From Lichenostomus cassidix (taxonomy: Eukaryota; Chordata; Aves; Passeriformes; Meliphagidae), in contig CM039183.1 of the NCBI GenBank assembly GCA_008360975.2, positions 82,124,350-82,188,349 on the forward strand: a stretch of 64,000 bases of DNA, in the 5' to 3' direction. The notes beneath the pieces are model-generated. The model saw only the letters and a program-made list of their open reading frames with translations. It did not search any database and had not been told where the DNA came from. Made by a program: the position numbers and the translations under genes. Of the stretch, positions 50,192 through 63,882 are shown one piece after another; position 1 is the first letter of the stretch, and every line of letters starts with the position of its first letter.

Positions 50192-53100
50192 GATTGTGAA
50201 AACACTCATTAGTTAGTGAGAATGCTAACAGTAAAGAAAATGCAATCCCAGGAACTTCTGAATTTTGTTTGCAAAAAAATTCTTTGAATTTAACAACAAA
50301 AACAATAACTCTAATACATATTATAAACACTAAATAAATCTTTGCAAGTACCTGAGCTCTGGATACTATAGTAATATGTCTATTCAAGTGGAAAGGAGAG
50401 AAAGGCATGGATAAAACAAGACATGCCTTCTTTGATAGACTTTATTCCTTGTGAGCAAAAGTTCAGGGAAAAAGTCCTGCCAGATCTCATTATCTTGTCA
50501 CAAGCTTTACATTTGTTTGTTTTAAGTTCCAGACAGCAGTGCAGCATTTAAATCCAATGATTAAGCTCAGCTTTCACTAAAAGAAAATACATTAAATTTT
50601 TTAAGAGGCAGCAAAGTGAAGAGTAAAGGGTTATTAAGGAAGACATAAATGAAAAATACTGTAGGCAGTTCAATATTTCAATTTAGTGTCATCTAGAAAT
50701 TGCTTCATATGTATATCACATCTTGTTGTTCGTCAGTATATATTTCTGTCCAACTATCTGCCCTTCCCTTTCTAGTAATTTTGGAAACTATTAGCCAGTT
50801 TTATGGAGACAAAAAAATAAGTTGAAGTCCCAACAGATAATCCCATAAGTGTAATGAAAATCAGTTTGGTTTAGAGGAAACTTCCTGATGCATGCAGGAA
50901 AGGAAAAAAACTGCATATTTATACATTGAATTTTTTGCAACTTCCTGTTGGCCAAACAGTGTGTTCTTGCTGGCTGGCCAGATCAACAGGCACACAGTTT
51001 CAAACCAGGCAGAGTGCTTACCTTGGGGCTTTTACAGGAAAAATAGGATTACTGAAATGTGTGGGACTGCGAAGAGGGGAATAAGTCTTCAGAAAATCAG
51101 ACACCATAGATTTTGCTGCTGAGAAAAAAATTTTCCTTAAGTCTCATCTCACTTGAAAAGTGATGACAGATGGATATGGCAGTTTAATTACTTTGTTTTC
51201 AGGTCACCGCATACTGTACATTCTGCTAAAGAGTCTGGGAGAATGATGACCACATGCTGCTTCTTGGCTGCTGCCCTCTGGATCAGTATAAGTCCTCAGG
51301 AGGTAGGGGAAATTCCTTCTCTTTCAACAGAAAAGTGAATATCTGCAGCCAGATGTGTCCAACTGCAAGAGTAGACCAATGGATAGTCATGCGCTGAGAA
51401 ACCAAGGAGTCAAGAGACACCATAGAACTCCTACAGAAGGCTTTCCTGGAGACCTCAGAGGGTTAGTGTATGTTTTCTGCAACTCAGGAAACCACCAAAG
51501 GTTGCTGGACTGAAAGGAAAGCAAAATAATCCTAAACTGCCAGGATGCAAGTGAGAAAAGCAGTAAGTGTTTTCAAGAGTGATTTCTAGCCAATTTCACC
51601 CAGCAATCCTGAGTTTTCTCTCTGGAAAGAATTGCCATGTTCCTTCTTACTATTTTTGGATTTTACTGAAATATACCTCTAGGGATTGGAAACCTTCGGT
51701 GTCTTTTGGCATACTTAGCTTCAGAGAGCTGCTTGTTTTAGTGGTGGAGCAGGTCCAGCTGAAGGCACCGGCTTGACTGGGGATCCCATCACATAAGGCT
51801 CTTTCATGCCTTGAGATCATGACTCACCATTTTTAAAGTGTAAGGTTGGCAAGGCTGTGGCTGTATGTTAGCTTTCATACTATGGCATGTACACCCAAGA
51901 ACTCAAATTCTCTGTGAGTTGCATAAGCCAGAACCATGTGGGCATCTAGTAGTCCTCACAATTGCTTCCATAGAGACAGGTTATAAAAGGATTATGGCTT
52001 GTAAATATTTTGGAGTTTGGGTGTATTTCAGTACTCCATGCAATTTATCCACACAGACTTCAGAAGGAGATGTAATCTCCTTCTGTTCACACCCCATATA
52101 AATGTGTCCAGAGCCCTTTGGAAGGTATAGGGAAGTATTAGCACTGCTTTAAACTTAGAGTAAAATTTCCTGTCTCTCAAAGGCAGATTTTTTTACTTGG
52201 GAAAGGGATTTTTAGGGCACAGTGCTAGGATGATCACAGAAATCTATTTTCCAATGTGTTCAAGCATAGGAAGTGTAAACTTCTTGTGAAAGATCACTTA
52301 TGCTGAATATAAAATTTTACAATTAAACCTCCAATTTAAGAATCAAAACTTGTGACAAAGCTGTAAAAGCATTAGTCTAGTGTAAAAAATGGTGCAGACA
52401 AAATAAAAATATTTCCATTCAAGAGATCTTGGGAGTTACAGTTCATCTATCCTATATCCCATTTCTTTTCTGAAGCTTCTAAGAAGCAGCTGTTTCATTA
52501 CATCAATAGAAGAGGCAGTGATGCATGTCAAGAAATGTACTTGATGGGGAAATTACAACTACAGGAAACCCCAGAGAATCTCCCATAAAGAATCAAGAAG
52601 TGGCATTTAAAACTTCAGCTTTGCCATAACTTATATATTTCAACTTTAGATATTTTCTTGAGCTTAAGGCACTGTGCTTTAAGAAGAATTGGGACAGACT
52701 GGAAAGTCCAGGGAACAGACTGTAGAAATTATCAATGATCAGCAACTTAGAAAATAGAATGTTCAAAAAGAGACTGAATTAACTGAAATTGCATAATGAA
52801 ATGAAGAAAAACCATCTCTAATCATGTAAGACAGTGGAGAGAAAGGTAATGGTCTGTCCCACCCAATGGACCAGACAGGAAACTGCATTACATCACGAAA
52901 TGCTGAAATGCTCCTCCAGCAGACAGGGTGGGCTGGCAGGAGAAGAGACTGTGCAAGGGGAAACAAACCAGCAAACACAGGCAGAGCATGAGAAGGGAGG
53001 TGATACACAGCCAGGCCTCAAAGTGCTGCAAGAATACACCAGCCCCAGAGACCAACAGAGACTGAGATGAGTTTGATGTAATTAAAGAAGCTGGTTTCAG

Positions 53101-56100
53101 TTGCTGGACTGAAATCAAGTCTCCAAGAACTCAGTGGGGAGCATAATAGTAGGAGCGAGGTTTCTTGTTTTAATTTTCCTCTAATTTCTGTCCTCTCTCT
53201 TGATGGATTTTCCCTATTTTAGAAAAGTTCTATTTCATAATTTGGGGATTTTTCTGGCAATACTCATAGAAATGTCATTCATTAAGGGAACTTTGTCTTG
53301 AAGTTTTGTCCACCTAGGTGTCCTAAGAGGTTTTTACACTGCATTTCATATGTTTCAAGGACAAAAAGCATTATTTCAGAATGTTTTAAAGCAGGCTGTC
53401 CCTATCAACAAAACCCTGAAGCTGCAAATTTTTAACTCCTGTATGACTCTTACACAGTCTCCCTCATATTTTCCTTCCTCTTGCAATAATAACTAATAAT
53501 ACCTAAGCTATTCAAAATTTAAATTATGCTCAAAAGAAGACCCAATTTTTTTTGTCAAAAAGAATTGTTCAGAAGCCAAATTTAAGTTTAGCATTTATAG
53601 ATTCACTAATGCTTATGGTTTGATGAAGCTTATAAAAACTGATTTGAGATACTTGGATTTATTAAGTAATTATTTATTTTTGATACAATTCAGTTTGAAC
53701 TGGTGTAAACAGTTTTGTGCATAGCGCTCCCTATTATCGTTTTATGATTTTGACATACGGAAAAGCAATTTTTAAAAGTGCTTTACAAAATTAATTTCAT
53801 CAGTTCTTGAGCTACACATATGGCATATAGTTATTAATTTTTATTCACTGTTTGTTTTCTGTAATTTACTATTGTTATGTCACCTCTACTGTGCTCTACT
53901 TGAACACATATGAAGCATTTTGCCATTTTTCAAAGAGTAGAGAGATAATGAATCAGTATAAACAAGCACGGGGCTGTGCACACTGCTGATTCCTGCCCTA
54001 CTTAGTCGATGGTAGATGTGGCTGATGTGGCCCCAATGCTGAGCCCTTCCAGTAGCCTGTGCTGACTTGAGGCATTTCTTGAGACCTGGACCTCTTTAGC
54101 CTAAGGATAGGATGGCAAAACACTTAGCTCCTGCCAGGACAAGGAGATGGTGAAGGCAATAAGAGGTGGGTGAAGTCTGAGGTCAGCTCCAAGGTTTGGT
54201 AAAGAGCTATAGCATTCTTCTCCAAGGACAAGACCAAAGGAGGAATGGTAAGCCTGGTTCTACCCAGGGTTTCTCCCTAAGCAACACAAATGCCTCTTCA
54301 CCAGACGGATTTCAGCATCATTTCAGTGCAACAATCAAACACAACTTGCTGTGACTGAAGACTGAGGCACCAGGCCCAGCCAAAAGCATTTTTAAATAAC
54401 ATTCCTTCAAACTGCACCGTCTGTTCATTCTTCTAAAGAACACTTAAGACTCCGTACTTTTAAACAAATGGATTGTCCAGGGCAATTCTGCAAAAGTCAT
54501 TCAGGCTGAGCTGAAAATATGTACCACAGACATGGCACAAGCAATCCAACCTGAGAGACTGAGCTACAAATTATCCTCCCTGACAATGTGAAGACTTTCT
54601 CTCTCGGTTTTTTCTTTTCTTCCTTTTTTTTTTCTTTTTTTCACTGTCTGGCCCAATTAGCTGGGACTTTTTGCTGGAAGCTGGCAGCACTGTACTTCTT
54701 TGCATTCCATAACCTCTGTTGTGCTCAAACCACAAGCGTGAATTTGCCAGGGGCTGGTTCCTCAGGGGTGTCAGGACAGAATGGGTTTTCTATATCCCTT
54801 TGCTGCTCTGCCATATGTTTCTCTGACATGTCCTTGCTTTTAAGATGAGAACCTCATTTTTAAAAGTTTATCTCACTTTAATCTTTGTGACAAAGTCTCT
54901 TAAAAGCATTTGTGAATACTTTTAATATACACATTTAATTATTTCTTGTTTTAACAGCACCACAACATTAGTTCCAGAGGGAAAAAAGTTTCATGAATTG
55001 GACTAATTTTCTTTTTAAAAGTTTGTTGAGTATGTAAGAACCTAATAATCTCAAAAACTACAGATATCTTTTCATAGCTTTGTAAGTAAAAAAATTATGT
55101 TAATGTTACCATTTGATTTTGGGATAGAACAAGGCAGAACGTGTCTGTTTTTCTGTGTTCTGTATCACATTACAGAAAATGTACTGTTAATGTTGAAGTC
55201 TTTTTTTCCTATTCTCAAATCTCATTTCTTAGTTTCTCCTCAAAATATTTATATTGAATTGTGTTTCCTCACAGTGTACTTGCTCTCAGAGTCACATAAC
55301 TTCATCTGAGGGATATTAAATAACAGAAATGTGGCTATTATTAAAAGTACTTGGTTTCCAGTTCTATTTGTAAATGTCTTTTAAAAATATAGGTTGAATC
55401 ACAGAGCTACCTTGGTATTTATTTTTATACAGGAGATGGTTCCTAAACACTTTTTGGTATCCATTTTAATAATTCTCTTTTCCTGACTTTGCATTCCTGT
55501 TTAATTTTTAGGAATATAAAACAAACCCAGCAATATTATCCACAGCTTATTTGAAGAAAAACTGGTTTAACTCCTCTTCTTTTTTTTTTTTTCTGCAAAC
55601 AATGCTTTGTCAACTTGTCAATTTGTCGGCAGTCCACAAATCAGCAGCATCCTAAATCCCCTATCAGATCATCTGGGCAAACACTATTTCTTCATGTGTG
55701 ATAAATTAAATGTGATGACATACCTGACAGTCTCCATTTAGGAGCGGTTAGGAGGGAAGAAGACAACACATAGCAGATTAACTGAAGTTGTCAGCAGCAG
55801 TGAAATCGAATCATAAAAGAAAACAAAGAGAACAGTGATCAAAGAAGGAGTCCTCAACACCATCTAACCTGATTCCTTTTGGGAGAGAAAAATCTGTTTG
55901 TGTTTACTCCTAATTTTAAACTGTTTTTTTAATATTAATATTTAACTCACAACAGAGGATTTTATCATCATTTTTAATATTAATACATGCAACTACAGAA
56001 TGAAGATTCTTTCACAGTTGTACCTAATTTAACCTTTCTCATTTTGCTTTTAAAATTGTTGTGACCTTGAAGATTCCCAGTCTGATACAGTAGGCTGTAT

Positions 56101-59100
56101 GAACAAAGGGGAAGACACTACAGGCACTACTAGATGCTACTACTGTCATGTCAGACAGATCTGCACCTATGACATTTTAGTTACACACAGAACCACCAGA
56201 AGAATTCAGACACATACATTTCATGGAAGGGGATTTGAAAAATATGTAGTCTCTTCTGTAGCAAATATTTCAACATTTATTTATTTTTAATGAGGAAACT
56301 TTTTTTTGCCCAAGGTAAATATCCCTGAATATATCTAGTTCTATTTTTCAAAGCATGCCCTCACAGGTGGGACATTTCATTGAGTAACCAAAAAATTCTT
56401 AAAAGCATATTCAAATGAAACAATTACAACGGTTAATAATGAAATGTATCATAAATCTGTACTTGAGTATTACACTCGAGTTTAAAAATTTAGTCTGTAC
56501 CATCAAAGCATATATGTTGCCTATACTACAGAAGACTTTACTGCACAAGGAAGAAAAGTAATGTGCAAGGACAGAAAATCTGTAACAGGCAGAGAGGAGG
56601 TAAGAACTGAATACAAATCTGTGTTAGCAACTTCTGAACAAGAGCTGATTTGGGCCCCATTATTCATTATTACCATGATACTGGGTAACAAACCTTTGCA
56701 CATCCTGCCAAGTGTCCAAGTACAAATGTACCAAGTTTACCACCTGCACCTTCCTGAAGTGCCAGGAGTGTAAAGGAGACCTGTGACAGTGTGGTAAACT
56801 GCCAAAACTTCAGGTCCTTGATAAAACCAGGTAATCAAGTGCCCTTGACACCCAGAATGATGGTTTGTTGAATCAGTGTGTTCCCTTGCAAATGATTTAA
56901 TGAATTTCAGAGCAGTTGCTGAAATAGTAAGAAATCATAAGGCCCAGTGAATTCTGCAGCAACAGAATTTGTTTCCTGTTCCTCTACTTTTTATCTTGTG
57001 CAGCTAAGTCCTAAATGGTTATTTTTGTAAGTCAAATGTGTCTTTACAGACAGAACTCAAACAAAACAATAGAGAAGTCCTACTTTTCAACTGCTTTCAC
57101 ACACGAGGCTGTATATTTTCTGCCAGGGATCGCTTCTGCTCTAGCTTTATTCTGTAACAGACCCACAGAAGGTTTCAGGAGCTCTCATCATCAACAGCAG
57201 AGGCTTCCTCTTCCCTCTGATCACTGGTGATCATCAGTGACTGCAAAATGCTAACTCTTACTCTACCTGAGTTAGAGTTAGATGTTACTCTACCATGTTA
57301 GATTGATCATCTGTATGCTACAGAGGAGCAGCTGTCTAACCACTACATCTAAAGGCACAACTAGGCTTAAGGGAAACATTTTCTAGCATTTTTTCTGTGA
57401 TTGTTGTTGTCATGTAAGTATCCTGGCCTGTGTGTGTAAAATAAGTGCCTAATGTCCATTGCACTCTAAAGAATTTATTTGGCTGCTTTTCAAGAAAATG
57501 TTGTTGTGGAAGGTAGTCTGCAAATATGGCAACAGTAATGGGCTAAAATCAGACCTCAGCTGCCATCTCTAAACAATGTAATAAATAGACTTTCCTGAAT
57601 TCAGGGGAAAATTTAGCTATATTTAAACAGATCGCTAACACCAGCTAGAAGCAAAAGTTAATAAAGCTGCTGATAACGCACAGCTTTTGAAGGTTGCACT
57701 TAAACACTTCATTTGCTACCTTTATGAAATCCTGTCATTTTTTCACAAAGATCTCATTTGTAAAGATGCATACAAACTAATCTGGTAAAACGCAGTGCCT
57801 CTGTCAGCCCACACCGCTCTACACTAGCTTTTTAGTATGTGCTTGAACAGTACTAATTTTACTATTTCTTGATTCTCTGCTACTGGACAAAATATAAATT
57901 ATCATCTGTATCATCATTGTCCTAATTATCATCATAATCATCCTTACAGCTGGGGATGCCTGTGCCTAGCTGTTATGACACACTCTTTGTTTCCTAAAAT
58001 GTATAACACAAAGCAAAACATTCAATTCTGTGGCTGAAGGCAATTTTTGTCTTTTCCATGCAGCTATATTTGTCCAAGCCAGTTACTTACAAGAGGTTCC
58101 AAGTCTGTTCAGATGTTTATGTCTAAACCTTACAGACTCTAGTGCTGATTTATCTGCCAGTAAAGGTGGTCTGAGTTTGCGTGGATAACACTGCCCCATG
58201 CTGGTTCATAGGGAAAAGTCACTGCTGACTGTCTTATACCAAATGTTTTTTTTTTAAAGCAGGTGTCCTTTAATTTTAGCTTGCACACTTGTTTCATCTT
58301 ATTTCTTTAGGATGACAATTATTTTTTCTTCAACAGCTTTTCAGAAATATCACACCAAATGCTCGACTTTGATTCTCCTGCAAAGAAAACACAGAGGAGA
58401 AAATGGGATTTACTAAAATGCACTGGAAGAAAAGGCTCATTAATACTCACTGAAAACAGAGAGCACCCAGGACATCACCTCACAAAGCTCATGAGAACAG
58501 GATTTCCACAGACATTAATGATAGCTCTGTAATGTGGAAATATATACTTTTATACTGGAAAAGTATAAAAGAGACCATAAGAGCATTTTAATCATACTCC
58601 CAGGAGTTCAGCACTATGTTTATTGCTCTATATACATTTATATAGAGAGAAATAGATAAAATTAGAGAGTGTCATGTACATTTATAGGCCTCTAGCTGTG
58701 GTCTAAAATTGCAGTTTCTGGATTTTTTTTTCTTTCCATGTTTTGGTGTTTTTTTTCTTTTACAGAGGCAGACCTTTAGTGAGCTGAATTTGACTGAGAG
58801 CTCTTGCTGCATTCTCTGCATGGCCATGGTCACAATTAATCTCTCTGCATCTAACTTGATAAAGTGTCTTAAAGAGTCCATTGTTTACAGTTTTTTCCCC
58901 TCTAAGGATTTAACAAAACTATATTGTCAACATACAACTAACATTTTGAAATAGGCCATTTAAGGAGCTGAAGACACGTTAAAATTTTTATATGTTGGTG
59001 TCCATAAGGTAAAAATTGGTTCATAAGGAAACTGGAGATGGCATTGCAGACTACAAAAGCTTCACCTTGTAATCCACTTTATAGGACAAATCCTAGCTAA

Positions 59101-59214
59101 ACACAGTGAGTAGCAGGATAATTGTCACTAAACAGGTTATCCACTGAAACCTGCAAATCAAGTGATCATGTATTGGGATTTAAAATTTATGTCTGGGACT
59201 CTTTGGCATAGAGG
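50192..59214. other. long non-coding stretch
   Basis: About 9 kb without any gene or recognisable interspersed repeat. Slightly GC-richer parts lie at about 51150-51800, 52830-53160 and 53960-54300. Open frames there are below 90 residues and show no domain. T-rich patches at about 54605-54642 and 55577-55593 are simple low-complexity sequence. A 60-codon frame after a TTTTACAG at about 58765 looked exon-like but lacks a good donor site. Confidence 0.45.
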
Positions 59215-59606
59215 TGAGGCAAGGAAGGCAATAGAAGGAAATGTTTAAACCTGAAGAAGAATCCACAGAGAAAGAGAGACTGAGGGGTGACCTCATTGAT
59301 GTATATAGCTTCCTAAGGAGGGTAAGCAGAGAGGGAGCTGTTGAGCTCTCCTACCTGGTATCCAGTGATAGGATGCGTGAGAATGGTTCAAAGCTGTATC
59401 AGGGGAGGTTCAAGCTTAATATTAGGAAACATTTATTTACATGGAGAGTGGTCAAATGCTGAAACAGACTTCCTAAGAGGTGGCCAATGTCCTATGCCTG
59501 TCAGTGGTTAAGAGACATTTGGAAAATGCCCATAATTTGGGTTGGACTTGATGGTCTTTAAGGTCTACTCCAACCTTAAAAATTCTACAATTCTATGATT
59601 CCATAA
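59215..59606 (+). mobile_element. CR1 LINE fragment, 3' end
   Basis: CR1 wording is in order: 'gagagactgaggggtgacct', 'atccagtgataggatgcgtg', 'ttcaagcttaatattaggaa', 'gagagtggtcaaatgctgaa', 'gggttggacttgatggtctt' and the tail 'acaattctatgattcc'. The body differs from the two forward copies at 15.9 and 20.6 kb, so it is a different CR1 subfamily. The frame at 59241-59462 is a by-product. Confidence 0.93.
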
Positions 59607-59712
59607 CATGCTTTAATGTTGGCTGGGCCTGAATTGCTCAAGCAGTTGGGCTGGATGAGCTCTATATGTACCTTCCAAATGGAATGTTCTATTCTATTCT
59701 ATTCTAATCTGA
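59607..59712 (+). mobile_element. second CR1-like 3' tail in tandem
   Basis: Immediately after the preceding CR1 tail comes 'gctcaagcagttgggctgga' then 'tgagctctatatgtaccttc' and a TTCTATTCTATTCTATTCTA tail. This is another CR1-type 3' end in the same orientation, so the larger copy inserted at or into an older one. Confidence 0.7.
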
Positions 59713-59918
59713 TAATCTTTAACACCAGAGATTCAAAGATATAGTCAATGATAGATGAAAACTAAGAGTTTCTTATAACAGGGCTGAAACAAGATATATG
59801 TGGAAGGACTAACCACCATTCCAGAGTAGCCTGACTTCTCTGTAAAGAATCTGGATGAAATAAGATGTTTAGAGACATAGAAACATTTCTCCCACACTGA
59901 CAGCATGAACTGGTGAAT

Positions 59919-59958
59919 TGTGTGTGTGTGTTTGTGTGTCTGTCTGTGTTGTCTGTTG
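59919..59958 (+). repeat. (TG)n microsatellite with TGTC units
   Basis: A short TGTGTGTG run is broken by TTTG and followed by TGTCTGTCTG-type units. Confidence 0.85.
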
Positions 59959-62900
59959 GCTTTGTACTACTCAGCTCAAGAAGATTTTACATGTGTAGAG
60001 AAAAGAATGCAAGGGCATCCATGCTGGTTAGTTCATGACTGCTGTCCAGAAGTACACAAGATAATGGAAAGGAGTTTAGGTAACTGAATTAATCTCCATT
60101 GACCATAAGATATTTTCCCAACTTCTTCCCTATATTAAGATTTATAAACATCTATAGCATCCCTTCCTATGTTGAGAGAGCTACTTAATTGTATTCCTAT
60201 GTGTTGCTATACCATGTAAATAAATATAGATTAATGCCATGAAATACATATTTCTCTTTAAAAGCAATTATTTCTGATCAGATCTGCATCCCTCAACCTA
60301 ATTTTTTTTAAATTATCACTGGCTGTGAGTTGGAAAGAAGAGGAAAACATCCAACTATGAAGCACATAGTGTCTGCTAATACCTGAATAAATACAATTCC
60401 AATGCTCTCTCTGAACATTAAAAAAAAAAAATCAAATCTAAACCCAAAACCCAAGTTAGTAAAGCAAAAACAAGAAACTCCTAATCAAACTGGAAATGCT
60501 TAGCCACTCAAACACTTGTGACTGTCCATGAAGTGGAAACAGAGGAACTACCATAGAGCATTCCTCATTTTGCCCGCACACCACTGCAAAACAATGAAAT
60601 GGTTGCAGTGATCAAAGGGAGAGTTGAAGGAAATCAAAACTACGTGTGAAGAAAGTACACATTGGTTTGGAGTCACCACCTTCATTTTAGGCAGCCTCTG
60701 CTCAATAATTTTATCCCTTAACTTTCTCAAGCTCTGGGATTTTCAGTAGATGTCTCTGATTCAAATGCAACTCAATATGGCTCCCAGTCAGAGCAGAAAT
60801 ATGACATGGTCAGCACTCAATGATGTGGTCACAGCACGATCCTAGACCACTAACCGCTTTGGAATGTTTGACTGCTAAACACCTCAAATTCGATGAGATT
60901 AAACATGTGGAAAGACATCACCTTTAAGAAGTGCTCTTAATGATCAGGCATCCTGCTTGTAATTTTATGAAAAACTCTCTAATTTGCTAACATCATTTTG
61001 GGGTGGCTTTCAGGGGGGGTTGTTTTGAGGGGAGGGGGCAGGTAGAGAATATTTTTTCTTGTCAGCTACAAATTTTAATACTGTGAAATACTGTATAGCT
61101 ATAAGCAGGAAAAGGATTTCATTTCAGATCCTCTCCTGGGGCCCATGTCTTCAAGATCCTTCAACTCATAAGAAAATACAAGAAAGCAGCATTGTGACTG
61201 CAAAATGGGCTCTTTGTAGACCTTCATTTGTGGCCCTGGCAGCCAGGGTCAGGGTAGGAACAGATCCTGTTGCAATGTTTATTTAGAAAGAATGTTCTCT
61301 TCCCCAACGTAAATATTTCTTATAAGGGTTTTCTCCTCTAATGAAGTGCAGATGTCTGCTCCTCCCATCAGGACTGAATGTTTTTGCTTACTTTTGCCTA
61401 AGTATATCTTCCTTCTTTTTCTAGGGAAGAACAATAATCCTTTCTTCCCTTCTGGTAACAAGTGTACCAGAATCGCCGTAAGAATCAAGAAATGCTGAGT
61501 TTAGTGTATTAAAAATTATTATGAGGATAATGACTACTAATGATTACAACATGAGTAATTTTTTTTTTAGTTTCCTGATTTAATTCACACAAAACAGTAA
61601 AATCCTCAAGTATAGATCTTCCATATACATTTTTTACTCAGTGACATTTTATTTGTAGTTTCCTATCTTGACATTTTCCTTTTTTCACTCCCATTTTTAG
61701 AGGCAAGTCCAGTACAGAATTTGATAAAATCTGATGAACAAGAGAAAATCAAATGACATCTTGTCTTAAGCATTTCTTTTTTCTAAGCCATATTTCTATT
61801 CTCCCAGTAAAGATAAAAATTTGCACTGGCATTGTTAAAAAGGTGTTATATTTCATTATAAACCTTAAATTTTATTTTCATCATCCATATTATTGTTCTG
61901 TAAACATGACTTCATCTTTTTTGGATTGACAATGATAACTGCTTTCTGAGATAAATTTTTCAACCAAATCTGTGCTCACCTCATGATCACTATAACTGTC
62001 TAATACTTTCTTAAGTTAAGAGAATGCCATGCAAAAATGCATGAAAGCTTTATTAAGCTCAGAATATGTCACATTGTACAAGTACATTCCCCTTATCCAT
62101 TTAGTCACTTACCCTGTCAATGGAGAAAATAGATTTAGTCATAAAAGAAAATTACATTTATTTGATATGACCTGTCCTTGACAAATCTACACCAGCTAGT
62201 TTTTGTTGTTTCTTCTGGCTATTTACATTCTGATTGCTTTATCTTTTGTGGAGATAGCTTTATAATTTCTTGAGTCATTGTTTATGAGGCCATATTCAAT
62301 TAATTAATAATGTGTAATTCCTTAGTGCTCCTTTTTTTGCAAAGCTAGAACTATGTCTGGCATTCCCTTGTTCTGTCAACATAGGTTCTTTATGGCAACT
62401 GGTAGTCACAAGGAAACTAATAACCAGGGGAAGAAAGAAGTAAGGAGGGGAGCAGTCTTATGGAGTGGTTTGGAACATTTTGGAAGCTGTGATGATATTA
62501 AAAATGCAGACAAGTGCAGAATTTCAGGAAAAGAAATGCTCAGTCCCTACACAGACAGAGAGGAGTCATAACTGTAAAAGATTAAGAAGGAACTTTAGTG
62601 AATTAGGAGCTCAGCATAAGGTCCTGGTTAGATATCCCTGCAAAATTTATTGAAGGTGGGTTAGATAAATATGGAAACAGTATGGGAAAAGTTTATTTTG
62701 TCTTCTTGCATAGCAGCATGGACAAGTATTGCAATGCTCTGTCCACATTTTTAAAAAGAGACTGGAAACTGAAATGTCTGTAGGGAATTGCCAGTTAATC
62801 ATTTCAAGGGCTGACCTAGTGACAGAGACATCAATAGTTTAATAGATTTATAGATTCACCTAAAGGACTTGTGGTCATTTCAAATGCAACTTAGGTATCC

Positions 62901-63882
62901 TTTGCTGGAAAGGAAATATATCATGCTAAAGAATTCTTTGTTTCACAGAGAAGGGAATAGCAAGGGTCAACTGCCAGAAGACAAATATAGGCAAAAGAGT
63001 CTCAGCTTGGGGAATTTTTACTTCTTTTATTGGCAGCTAACATAGACTTCTAATCACTGATTAGTGTATTGGGAAAAACAAAATGCAAACAGCTAAACAA
63101 ACATGTAAATAAACACCAATGCCTTCTCCAACAAGCACACCTGCTGCTACACATTTCTACATTACATCTTGTCTTTCCATGCATCCCCAAAACATCTCCT
63201 CCACATGTCCTTCCAAGAGCATCTCGTCTCCAAACATATTCTCTTCACGTATTCTTTTCAGTGTGTCTGAGCCATGGCTCAGCACTCCCCTCCCAGCTAA
63301 TTGCAGTCTGGGAGTATGAGAGCACCTGCATGGATTGGTCCTTGCTGTGGCTGGATGAAGGCAGCTCACATACTTCCCACCCAAAGCATCCTGTAGCCCA
63401 CTGCCATGGAAACCCTGCTATTTGTAAAGTACAAGCCAAAACCTTCCAATTAAAAATTATAGTCATATTCTTAGCAGAAAGGATGACTAATCATGAGAAG
63501 ACATGAAAGATAGGACTAATGGATTTTCTACCTCTTAAAAGTTAATGTGAAAACTGGACAGTTTAAAAATATATATTGTACCAAAGCTCAGGTTGCTACC
63601 TGAAGTATGTAGGATAATACAGGTAGAAAAGTGTAGAAGTGAGGTGTTATAAGATACTTTGTCTTTAAATTTCCCTTGTCTATAAAGCTGAGGCAATGAA
63701 GAGGAGGCTTCAGGAAGCAATGTTTTCTGTTCAGTCAAGAACATTTACTATCTGCATCTCAATTCATGTAAGTGGCAATGGGACCTCTGTTGAATAGTTA
63801 AAGACAAATAAAATCATTTTTTGTAGGCAATAAATGGGAGATAGGCTGATGGAACTATGCCTAACAGCATTGTTTCATTATA
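59959..63882. other. AT-rich non-coding stretch
   Basis: A G-run cluster at 61000-61038 is listed separately. The 145-residue frame at 63069-63506 and its shadows show no known domain. Nothing else is recognised. Confidence 0.45.
61000..61038 (+). other. potential G-quadruplex motif
   Basis: Four G runs (61000-61003, 61013-61019, 61029-61032, 61034-61038) are separated by loops of 9, 9 and 1 bases, which fits a relaxed quadruplex pattern. No promoter or gene context supports a function. Confidence 0.4.

Noticed and set aside
58766..58954. Exon-like frame after a TTTTACAG acceptor-like site
   Set aside because: No convincing donor site and no recognisable protein; open length is about 60 codons only.
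63069..63506. 145-residue forward open frame with overlapping frames
   Set aside because: No family resemblance, and open frames occur on both strands over the same bases.
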